DNA of 22,237 bases, from contig CAZHNN010000028.1 of assembly GCA_964533965.1 (NCBI GenBank), positions 1 through 22,237 of the forward strand, in the 5' to 3' direction. This stretch comes from RGIG3178 sp964533965 (lineage in GTDB: Bacteria; Bacillota; Clostridia; Christensenellales; QAND01). The notes beneath the pieces are model-generated. The model saw only the letters and a program-made list of their open reading frames with translations. It did not search any database and was not told the origin of the DNA. The translations under genes were made by a program, and so were the position numbers. Below, one piece after another: positions 7,428 to 13,285 of the stretch; within the stretch, counting starts at the first letter, position 1, and each line of letters starts with the position of its first letter.

Positions 7428-8750
7428 TTACTCCCCTTTATCCGTATCCTCTGGTTCTCCGGAAGCCATTTGCACCAGTTCTTTTGCCATGACTTTGAGC
7501 TTATCACGCAATTTGAAGATGCAATCGAGCTCTGTCTTGTGGCCGCGTACCACATCTTCGGCCAAAGCACGGCATGTGGGCGATCCACAGGACCCGCAAT
7601 CGAGCCCCGGGAGATCATGACAGATCCTTTCCAGCTGCTCCATCTTCTGCATGGCAACCGCAATATCGTCATCGAGCTTCATTGCGTTGATGGGTTCCAC
7701 CGGCGTGGTATAGTGCATGAGATCGTCCCGCTTTGCGTATTTTTCCGCCTCATACATCCACTCCCTGTTCTTCCGGTTTTTCTCTGAAAGTTTACGGATG
7801 CGATCCTTGGCAACGTATTTGTTTTCAAATACCAGCGGACCCCCTACGCATCCGCCTGTACACGCCAACCCTTCGAAGAACATCAGATCGGGGAACTTCT
7901 CGTTTTCGATCTCCTCGAGCACCTGAATCACGTTGTGTATGCCATCCACGGCCAGATAGTTGTCCGTGCCCAATGCATTTGCCTCGCCACCCGCGACTGC
8001 CCAGCCGATACCAAAATCAGAAGCAGGCAGGTCCTCCCGGTCAATGTTCCTTTGATTTTTGATATGCGGCACCAACAGGCCGTATATCTCCATCATCGAG
8101 ATACAGCCGTCTACTTCGCTTTTTTCAATGCCCATCGGATTGTGGATCGCGGTCATCTTGGCGGGACAGGGCGTGATGAAGAATACGCCTACCTCTTCCG
8201 GCTTTACCCCGTGCAGCTCACAGAATTCTTCTCGAGCTACATGGGCTGCCACCTCCATGGGAGCGTTTATCGGCAGAACGTTCTGTAGCAGGTTGGGAAA
8301 GCGCACACGGAGCAGTCGAAGCACGGCAGGGCACGCCGAAGAGATGATAGGCTTTGGCAAGTCATTGTTTTTGATATATTCCTTGGTAGCCGTCGAGACG
8401 ATTTCTGCACCCCGCGCCACATCGAATACGCTGTCAAAACCAATGGCTTTCATTGCCGCCAAAATGCTCTGCGCTGACTGGGCTTCTTTGAATTGTCCAT
8501 ACAAGGACGGCGCAGGCAGCGCAATCTTGTACCGGAATTTCTTGAGCGCTTCGATGGAGTCCGTTACAGCGTATTTGGCAAAGTGCGGGCATACCCGTAT
8601 ACACTCCCCGCAGTCGATGCAGCGATCGTCCATGATGCTCGCTTTTCCATCGCGTACGCGAATCGCTTCCGTGGGACATCGTTTGATGCAGTTGGTGCAT
8701 CCCATACATTTTTCCTTGTCCAATCGGACCGAATGGTGCAGCGTTTCCAT
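7428..8750 (-). CDS. HydS-like (putatively sensory) [FeFe]-hydrogenase homologue with C-terminal FeS domain
   Basis: This 440-residue protein has three parts. Residues 1-60 form two [4Fe-4S] ferredoxin motifs (Cys15/18/21/25 and Cys44/47/50/54). Residues about 70-330 form an H-cluster domain with SSACP (Cys140), TPCPAK (Cys195) and GLACTGGC (Cys297, Cys301), so all four H-cluster ligands are present. Residues about 375-412 form a four-cysteine FeS domain (CGSCGSPTC plus Cys410) as in RnfB-type proteins (PF04060). Compared with CpI, the proton-transfer Cys299 is Ala139, Met353 is Thr193 and Met497 is Leu295, while Lys358 is kept (Lys198). Such changes are known from sensory [FeFe]-hydrogenases of groups C and D. 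Unlike most group C HydS it has no PAS domain. AGAAGG lies 7 nt before the ATG. The role would be H2 or redox sensing rather than bulk turnover. Confidence 0.87.
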   Translation of the reverse strand: METLHHSVRLDKEKCMGCTNCIKRCPTEAIRVRDGKASIMDDRCIDCGECIRVCPHFAKYAVTDSIEALKKFRYKIALPAPSLYGQFKEAQSAQSILAAMKAIGFDSVFDVARGAEIVSTATKEYIKNNDLPKPIISSACPAVLRLLRVRFPNLLQNVLPINAPMEVAAHVAREEFCELHGVKPEEVGVFFITPCPAKMTAIHNPMGIEKSEVDGCISMMEIYGLLVPHIKNQRNIDREDLPASDFGIGWAVAGGEANALGTDNYLAVDGIHNVIQVLEEIENEKFPDLMFFEGLACTGGCVGGPLVFENKYVAKDRIRKLSEKNRKNREWMYEAEKYAKRDDLMHYTTPVEPINAMKLDDDIAVAMQKMEQLERICHDLPGLDCGSCGSPTCRALAEDVVRGHKTELDCIFKLRDKLKVMAKELVQMASGEPEDTDKGE

Positions 8751-8762
8751 TCTTATACCTTC

Positions 8763-9197
8763 TTATTTTAAATCAAAATCCATGACGATGTGGGTACCCT
8801 CTCCGACCTTGCTTTGGATTTTAAAATGGCTGCTGTTGCGCTTCATGTTCGGCAATCCCATGCCGGCGCCAAAGCCCAACAGGCGTATCTCTTCACTCGC
8901 AGTGGAATACCCTTCCCTCATGGCCAAATCAATGTTGGCTATTCCGGGGCCGTTGTCCTTGGATTCCAAGCGTAAAAGGGTTGGCTCGATGGTCATCTCA
9001 ATAGACCCGCCAAACGCGTGGATGGCGAGATTCATCTCCGCTTCATAAGCGGCGATAGAGGCACGTCGTACGATGGCCGGATCAACGCCAAGCTGCCTCA
9101 AGGTGCGCTTGATGCGGCTGCTTGCCTCACCTGCCCGCACAAAATCGCCCTTCTCCACAGGAAACACTTCGTGTATACGAACCGTCTCAGCGGCCAC
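8763..9197 (-). CDS. Anti-sigma-factor-type HATPase (RsbW/RsbT-like)
   Basis: The product is a small GHKL ATPase of the anti-sigma regulatory / serine-protein-kinase family. Motifs are an N-box (AAYEAEMNLAIHA), DNGPGI, a glycine-rich lid (GFGAGMGLPNMKR) and GEGTHIVM. I chose GTG at 9197 because GGAGG lies 9 nt upstream; the frame continues upstream to an ATG at 9215, but that ATG itself precedes this RBS. From the GTG the protein has 144 residues, and the gene overlaps the end of the upstream DRTGG gene by 11 nt (GTGGCCGCTGA). No sigma factor or anti-anti-sigma protein is encoded nearby, so its target is not obvious. Its place directly before hydS suggests that it transmits the state of HydS. 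Confidence 0.85.
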   Translation of the reverse strand: MAAETVRIHEVFPVEKGDFVRAGEASSRIKRTLRQLGVDPAIVRRASIAAYEAEMNLAIHAFGGSIEMTIEPTLLRLESKDNGPGIANIDLAMREGYSTASEEIRLLGFGAGMGLPNMKRNSSHFKIQSKVGEGTHIVMDFDLK

Positions 9198-9552
9198 TGG
9201 CCAATTCCTCCCCATTTGGGCGCAGTCCGTTTTGGTACAGTATGCCGCAGGCGTGATAGAGCGTGAGCGGCGTGGTCAAAATAACCATATTCAATTCCTG
9301 TGCCATACGCATAACATCTTCGTCAGGGCGCTTTCCGCGAACGAATATGATGGCGCCAGTCTCGATCATCTCTGCCGTTCGAATGACCTGCGTGGTACAA
9401 AGCCCCGTCAACAACAGAGAATTGCGGCCAACGCTTGCCAGCACATCGCTCATTAGATCGGCGCCGCATGCCCCTTCCACCTGCATGTCCAACAAATTTT
9501 TGCCGCAGAGAACCTCGGCTCCGAGGATCTCGCGAATACTCTCCATCTGCAT
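9187..9552 (-). CDS. DRTGG-domain protein (first gene of the sensory cluster)
   Basis: The 121-residue protein (MQMESIREILGAEVLCG...) has the DRTGG alpha/beta fold pattern: an N-terminal helix, a core strand NSLLLTGLCTTQVIRTA, a GAIIFVRG strand and VILTTPLTLYHACGILY. It is distantly similar to the other DRTGG protein in the cluster (7091-7423), suggesting an ancient duplication. ATG 9552 has GGGGGAG 8 nt upstream. It is the first gene of the minus-strand cluster, behind a candidate promoter with a perfect palindrome. It has no catalytic motif. Confidence 0.8.
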   Translation of the reverse strand: MQMESIREILGAEVLCGKNLLDMQVEGACGADLMSDVLASVGRNSLLLTGLCTTQVIRTAEMIETGAIIFVRGKRPDEDVMRMAQELNMVILTTPLTLYHACGILYQNGLRPNGEELASGR

Positions 9553-9570
9553 GACAGCCTCTCCCCCAAA

Positions 9571-9603
9571 AAGTAGATTACTCTACTTATTGTTATTATT
9601 ATA
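9571..9603 (-). promoter_or_regulatory. Promoter with palindromic operator for the sensory hydrogenase cluster
   Basis: On the minus strand TATAAT (9598-9603) is followed about 10 nt later by a perfect 7-bp inverted repeat with a 4-nt spacer, AAGTAGA-GTAA-TCTACTT (9571-9588). The repeat would cover roughly +2 to +19, a usual place for a repressor. I see no good -35 (the region overlaps the 3' end of the SPOR gene). The palindrome is not the Rex consensus (TTGTGA/TTAACA-type), so the regulator is unknown. Confidence 0.5.
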
Positions 9604-9629
9604 ACATAGTGGGGCGGCCGTTCATAGTA

Positions 9630-10442
9630 TCATTGCGAGATACCATCCATATAGCCGAAAAAGAACGTAAAGCAGGCAGCCTGCGCGCAATGGGAGCGTT
9701 TTTTGGCCGAACCTCCTTTGGCTTCATTGAGCAAGGAAAGCGCCTGCTGGCATGCGGTGTCCAGCGAATCGACAAAAGTGCTTTGTCCTGCCGGAACGCT
9801 TTTGGCCAGTTCCTGTTCGAAGCTTTGGAGCACTGTTTTGGCATTCTGAATCTTCGTTTCGCCGCTTTGATCGTTGGCGGCATACAACGCCGCTTCCAAA
9901 AGCGCAGTGCGCACATTGGCGGCTTTTAAAAGCGCCGTCTTAAGGCTCTGGGCTTGCTCATTGGTCTTCACATACGCAGTACCGGCATCACAGGTGATGG
10001 GATACAACCGTGTCTCCATGGTGGGTTTCAACTGGTCACGTACCGTCGTTGCTTCTTTTTCCGTCGCGTACACGCTCAACAACACGCGTGTGTTGCTTCC
10101 GTCCACCCGCTGGAATCCGGCGCCTCCCTGGGATATCAGCGCATCGGCTGCGCTTTTCGCGTTATCCTTATCTGCAAAAACGCCGGTCTGCAGCCCATAG
10201 ATGGTAAACCCGGAAACGCTTACCGTTATTCCCGGTTTAGTCGTGGCCGAAGGCGTGGAGGTCCCGGTTGGGTTATAGATGCCAAGCGTGACGAATACCG
10301 GTTGAATGATGTGTTCAGCCAGCCATGTGCCCAACTTTCCGGCCGCTCCGATATAAGCGGCACCGATGAGCAAGGCAATTACCAAGATCCAGGCCAATGG
10401 GTTTGTCTTTTTTTTACGTGCATACAAACTTCGCCTTGCCAT
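9630..10442 (-). CDS. SPOR-domain single-pass membrane protein
   Basis: The 270-residue protein has a basic N-terminus (MARRSLYARKKK), one membrane segment (about 16-34), a Ser/Thr/Pro linker (about 58-72) and a SPOR domain (about 77-150, GFTIYGLQTGVFADKDNAKS to the first half of the extracellular part). SPOR domains bind denuded peptidoglycan glycan strands, so it likely sits at septal or sporulation-related cell wall. The C-terminal 110 residues are helical, Ala/Gln-rich, without a known motif. ATG 10442 has AGGA about 10 nt upstream; the frame runs 17 codons further without an RBS. The last residues (KKRSHCAQAACFTFFFGYMDG) look unlike the preceding helix, so a late frameshift is possible. 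Confidence 0.82.
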   Translation of the reverse strand: MARRSLYARKKKTNPLAWILVIALLIGAAYIGAAGKLGTWLAEHIIQPVFVTLGIYNPTGTSTPSATTKPGITVSVSGFTIYGLQTGVFADKDNAKSAADALISQGGAGFQRVDGSNTRVLLSVYATEKEATTVRDQLKPTMETRLYPITCDAGTAYVKTNEQAQSLKTALLKAANVRTALLEAALYAANDQSGETKIQNAKTVLQSFEQELAKSVPAGQSTFVDSLDTACQQALSLLNEAKGGSAKKRSHCAQAACFTFFFGYMDGISQ

Positions 10443-10464
10443 ATGATCACTTCCTGTGCGTTTG

Positions 10465-10611
10465 TTACACGGTATGCAAAGCGGTATGCGCAATATGCAT
10501 CAAACACAGGCCGGTAAGGAAGATACACACGGCAAATATATTAAGAAGAAGACTGACAAATTGGCAGAACAGCGGCAGCTTTCTTGTTCCGGATTGCCAA
10601 TACGACATCAT
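10465..10611 (-). CDS. Possible small membrane protein upstream of the SPOR gene
   Basis: A 48-codon frame ends 22 nt before the SPOR gene. Its second half is strongly hydrophobic (FVSLLLNIFAVCIFLTGLC), which fits one membrane segment. The start is uncertain: the ATG pair at 10611/10608 has GGAGG only 15 nt upstream, which is too far for a good RBS. It could be a real small protein co-transcribed with the SPOR gene, or chance. Confidence 0.25.
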   Translation of the reverse strand: MMSYWQSGTRKLPLFCQFVSLLLNIFAVCIFLTGLCLMHIAHTALHTV

Positions 10612-10733
10612 GAATGTACGGCATATCCTCCATTGACCACGTATATTGGGTCTCTTCTGGCAACGCCTTAAAAGATCAAGTATCATGTACATAACTGAGA
10701 TAGCATGAGCTTTAAAGAGTGGATGGGATGGAT

Positions 10734-11270
10734 ATGAAACAGAGAATACACATCTTCGGCGCTTCCGGTTCAGGGACGACAACGATAGCAGTACGAATCT
10801 GCGATAGACTTGGCCATAAGCACATCGATGCCGATGACTATTTTTGGCTGCCTACGGCGGAGCCGTTTACCGTTGAAAGACCCAGACATGAATGCTTGTC
10901 TCTGATACGCGAAGAATTGTTGCGTTATGAAAAATTCGTTCTGAGCGGCTCACTGAGCGGATGGGGAGAGATCTTCATTCCGGTTTTCGATCTGGTTGTG
11001 TTTGTCTATGTTCCTCAAGATATCAGGCGTGAGAGGCTTTTGAAACGGGAATACAAAAGATATGGCGATAGGATTCTGCAAGGGGGAGATAAGCACGAAG
11101 AAAGCAGCAATTTTATTGATTGGGCTATGGCATATGATATTGGCAACAGAAACGGAAGAAGCTTACGAAAACATGAGAACCTCTTAAAAGCAATTGAATG
11201 TTCCGTTTTAAAAATTGTCAATTTTGATTTGGAAGACAGCGTAAATCAAGTAATAAACAGTCTTGCATAG
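10734..11270 (+). CDS. P-loop NTPase, adenylate-kinase-like
   Basis: The 178-residue protein opens MKQRIHIFGASGSGTTT, a Walker A loop (GASGSGTT) typical of small kinases in the adenylate/shikimate kinase superfamily. It goes on with HIDADDYFW, a substrate-site-like segment, FVLSGSLSG and VVFVYVPQDIRRERLLKRE, a lid/NMP-like region rich in Arg. It is likely a cytoplasmic nucleotide or small-molecule kinase, but the substrate cannot be read from the sequence. The ATG at 10734 is preferred because family members begin right before the first strand; GTG 10719 and ATG 10728 are alternatives, and none has a strong RBS. It stands alone on the plus strand between divergent and convergent neighbours. 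Confidence 0.8.
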   Translation: MKQRIHIFGASGSGTTTIAVRICDRLGHKHIDADDYFWLPTAEPFTVERPRHECLSLIREELLRYEKFVLSGSLSGWGEIFIPVFDLVVFVYVPQDIRRERLLKREYKRYGDRILQGGDKHEESSNFIDWAMAYDIGNRNGRSLRKHENLLKAIECSVLKIVNFDLEDSVNQVINSLA

Positions 11271-11308
11271 AGATCTTGTACGTCGCAAGAGTTTTGCCAC
11301 TGCAAACA

Positions 11309-11330
11309 AAAACGCCCGATCGGGCGTTTT
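11309..11330. terminator. Bidirectional terminator between convergent genes
   Basis: AAAACGCCCG-AT-CGGGCGTTTT is a perfect 10-bp palindromic stem with T runs in both directions. It serves the P-loop kinase gene (plus) and the LysM-CAP gene (minus). Confidence 0.9.
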
Positions 11331-11409
11331 ATGCTGTATCCTTTTCTTTTTCTGTAAAAGAGCAACCGTTTTTGGCGAGCCTTCCGATGACTGCATCGCA
11401 AGCCTGATC

Positions 11410-12021
11410 CTACTTCCCGATGAACTCCTGAGTCCAATAATGCCCAGCCGCCACATAGCCTACGCCGATCTCGGTAAAGGACGCGTTGAGCATGTTGGCC
11501 CGATGTCCCGGGGAGTTCCACCATGCCGTAACGACCGCTTCCGGTGTTGCCTGCCCGTAGGCAATGTTCTCGCCGGCGGAGCGGAACGTGATGCCAAAGT
11601 TGCGCATCATGGTAAACGGATCCCCGTATGTTGGGCTGGTATGGGAGAAATAGTGCAAATCGTGCATATCCTGAGACTTGATGCGTGCCATGCGGGACAA
11701 TTCCCAGTTGGTTTTGAGTGCGGGAAGTCCGTTGGCAATGCGTTTTTGATTTGTCAAGTCGATGACGCGCTGCTCAAAGGATGTAATGTTGACATCTACT
11801 ACCGGGATGGTCAACACTTCCCCCGGGTAGATTAGAGCCGGATTACCGCTTTTGATCTGCGGATTGGCAGCGATGATTTCGGACATGCCGACCTTGAACT
11901 TCACGGCTATCTTCCACATCGAATCACCTTTGACAACCGTATACTTGACTGCAGCAAATGCGGTTTGAACTCCAATGGCCAGCAAAAGCGCCGCGATGAC
12001 AATCGCCAATACTTTTCTCAT
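11410..12021 (-). CDS. Secreted LysM-CAP (SCP/YkwD-type) protein
   Basis: The 203-residue protein has a Sec signal peptide (1-23, ending TAFA), one LysM domain (about 25-73, starting YTVVKGDSMWKIA) that binds peptidoglycan, and a CAP/SCP domain (about 82-203). The CAP signatures are all present: MHDLHYFSHTSP, AGENIAYG and WWNSPGHRANML, including the His residues of the CAP cleft. This architecture matches YkwD/SafA-like exported proteins, often tied to the cell wall or spore coat. ATG 12021 is preceded by AAGGAGG at good spacing. The gene stands alone between a bidirectional terminator and an unusual leader region holding its own terminator (12078-12105), so expression is likely controlled by attenuation. 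Confidence 0.92.
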   Translation of the reverse strand: MRKVLAIVIAALLLAIGVQTAFAAVKYTVVKGDSMWKIAVKFKVGMSEIIAANPQIKSGNPALIYPGEVLTIPVVDVNITSFEQRVIDLTNQKRIANGLPALKTNWELSRMARIKSQDMHDLHYFSHTSPTYGDPFTMMRNFGITFRSAGENIAYGQATPEAVVTAWWNSPGHRANMLNASFTEIGVGYVAAGHYWTQEFIGK

Positions 12022-12077
12022 GGCTATCCTCCTTCCATGATCTGCCTGGCTCGAACAGGCTTTGCGATTTCATACAA

Positions 12078-12105
12078 TAAAAAAGCGAAGTCCCTTATCC
12101 TTCGC
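12078..12105 (-). terminator. Leader terminator before the LysM-CAP gene
   Basis: The minus strand reads GCGAAG-GATAAGGGA-CTTCGC followed by TTTTTTATT. It lies about 60 nt before the LysM-CAP start codon, thus inside its leader, and points towards the gene. Confidence 0.8.
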
Positions 12106-12296
12106 ATACGTATACCCAGTCTCCAACCTGCCCTGAGGAGGTATTCCTATGTAGTCGGTTCGCTTGAGTGCAAAGACCCCCTCTCCGGCCTTACTAATCT
12201 GTGATCTGCTTGGCGTAAAACCCACGTCATGTCTTTTCCAAATGGAAACCCCTTGGCCCGGTAGAAGAATTCCCGAAGTCTAAACCATCCTATGCG
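12078..12296 (-). ncRNA. Candidate structured leader RNA (riboswitch-like) of the LysM-CAP gene
   Basis: This 364-nt gap without a protein gene holds several complementary segments on the minus strand. The closing helix pairs 12291-12296 with 12103-12108 (CGCATA/TATGCG). After a 6x6 loop, 12273-12284 pairs with 12115-12126 (ten pairs, five of them G-U, one mismatch at A-A; weak). Branch A pairs 12255-12265 with 12182-12190 (TCTaCCGGgCC/GGCCGGAGA). Branch B pairs 12170-12177 with 12154-12163 (GTC TTTGC / GCGAA cc GAC). The closing helix shares GCG with the 5' arm of the terminator, so the two structures exclude each other. It does not match the conserved cores I know (c-di-AMP, c-di-GMP, SAM, TPP, FMN, cobalamin, T-box), and no clear promoter is visible. 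Confidence 0.45.
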
Positions 12297-12316
12297 GGAC
12301 GATGATGGCCTCATGC

Positions 12317-12350
12317 AAAAAAAGGGCGAATCTTGCGATTCACCCCGTAA
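12317..12350 (-). terminator. Intrinsic terminator after the DeoR-family gene
   Basis: The minus strand has GGTGAATC-GCAA-GATTCGCC (8 bp, one U-G pair) followed by a run of T. It begins about 40 nt after the regulator's stop. Confidence 0.85.
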
Positions 12351-12385
12351 TAAATTCAGTCTCTACCGCATTGAGCCGACTGCAT

Positions 12386-13141
12386 TCAAAAATCGTCTTC
12401 GACCCGTATGATGTTGTCATAAGATTGGAAACGAAAATCCACAGAACTCGTTGTGATGATCCGCACCGATTCGAAATCGGCAAACGTTACCGTACAGACC
12501 ACGCCAAACTTGCTTGGATCGGCCAAAACATATACCTCGCGACACCGATTGATCGCCTGCTGTTTGACCATGGCATCTCCGGGAACAACCGCGGTGCATC
12601 CCTCATGACGCGTGATGCCGGTAACACCGAAAAAGCCCTTTGTAAAATTGTACCGAAGCAGAGAATACTGTGTTTCTGCCCCCATCAGCGTATCGGCAAG
12701 CTCGTTGTAGTGACCGCCGAGCAGAAGGACATCCTTGCCCATATGCGTTAAACGCTGTGCCGCTGGTATGGAGCAGGTAACAAACCGAGCATTCACATCG
12801 CCTAGATAATCGGCTATCCGCTCAACGGTACTTCCGCCATCCAGATAGACAAAATCGTCGGAAACGATCAGTGAAGCTGCATACTTGCTGATGAGTTGCT
12901 TCTCTTGCTCGTTGATTGGTTGCCGCGCTGTATGTTGTACCCCCCTGGAAATGTACGTGTTGGGGTTTGAAGCGGCGCCTCCGTGCACCTTGGTCAGAGC
13001 TCCCTGTTGGGCAAGACAGGCCAAATCCCGCCTGATCGTAGATTCCGATGCGTCAAGCAATGTGCACAGTTCAGATACCATTACCGTCCTCTGCGCATTG
13101 AGCAATCCGAGAATTCGGCGATGCCGTTCTTCCGCCAGCAT
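12386..13141 (-). CDS. DeoR-family transcriptional regulator
   Basis: The 251-residue protein starts MLAEERHRRILGLL. It has the DeoR-type helix-turn-helix (about 5-58, SELCTLLDASESTIRRDLACL, with the LTKVHGGA element) and a DeoR C-terminal sensor domain with DGGSTVERIADYL, LLGGHYNELADTLMG and ADPSKFG. Family members sense phosphorylated sugars and repress carbohydrate genes. No sugar genes are in the window, so its targets lie elsewhere. ATG 13141 is preferred over the longer frame (30 more codons) because the family starts here and a GGGGTGGGGG stretch precedes it, although the RBS is not ideal. Confidence 0.9.
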   Translation of the reverse strand: MLAEERHRRILGLLNAQRTVMVSELCTLLDASESTIRRDLACLAQQGALTKVHGGAASNPNTYISRGVQHTARQPINEQEKQLISKYAASLIVSDDFVYLDGGSTVERIADYLGDVNARFVTCSIPAAQRLTHMGKDVLLLGGHYNELADTLMGAETQYSLLRYNFTKGFFGVTGITRHEGCTAVVPGDAMVKQQAINRCREVYVLADPSKFGVVCTVTFADFESVRIITTSSVDFRFQSYDNIIRVEDDF

Positions 13142-13180
13142 GGATTCAACCCCCACCCCTGAGCATGCTAATTTGACTAC

Positions 13181-13209
13181 ATTGTAACAATGGACTGTAT
13201 TGAATGCAA
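13181..13209 (-). promoter_or_regulatory. Candidate promoter of the DeoR-family gene
   Basis: The minus strand has TTGCAT (13204-13209), 17 nt, then TACAAT (13181-13186, 5 of 6). It sits 40-68 nt before the start codon. The -35 is weak, so the call leans on the -10 and spacing. Confidence 0.4.
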
Positions 13210-13246
13210 GAAAACCTTGACTATATAACATTGTATCTGCATCTGC

Positions 13247-13274
13247 AAAAAAGCCTCCGGTCTGATCCGGAGGC
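13247..13274 (-). terminator. Intrinsic terminator after the first LCP gene
   Basis: The minus strand has GCCTCCGG-ATCAGA-CCGGAGGC (8 perfect pairs) followed by TTTTTT, 12 nt downstream of the stop. Confidence 0.9.
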
Positions 13275-13285
13275 AGTGAATAAAC

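Noticed and set aside
6723..7787. Plus-strand open frame of 354 codons opposite the PHP/DRTGG/HydS genes
   Set aside because: It is the complement of three real genes with matching family motifs; no RBS or motif supports it.
9571..9588. Rex binding site at the palindrome
   Set aside because: Rex sites have TTGTGA/TTAACA-type half-sites with an 8-nt spacer; AAGTAGA-N4-TCTACTT does not fit.
10397..10671. Plus-strand open frames (79 and 71 codons) upstream of the P-loop kinase
   Set aside because: No RBS and no similarity; they overlap the start of the SPOR gene on the other strand.
12078..12296. 6S RNA or c-di-AMP (ydaO) riboswitch as identity of the LysM-CAP leader
   Set aside because: The 5' and 3' ends pair as in 6S RNA, but the 3' side is too long and branched, and the conserved c-di-AMP core (CCGUCAGCUAACCUCG-type) is absent. 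I therefore left the class open.
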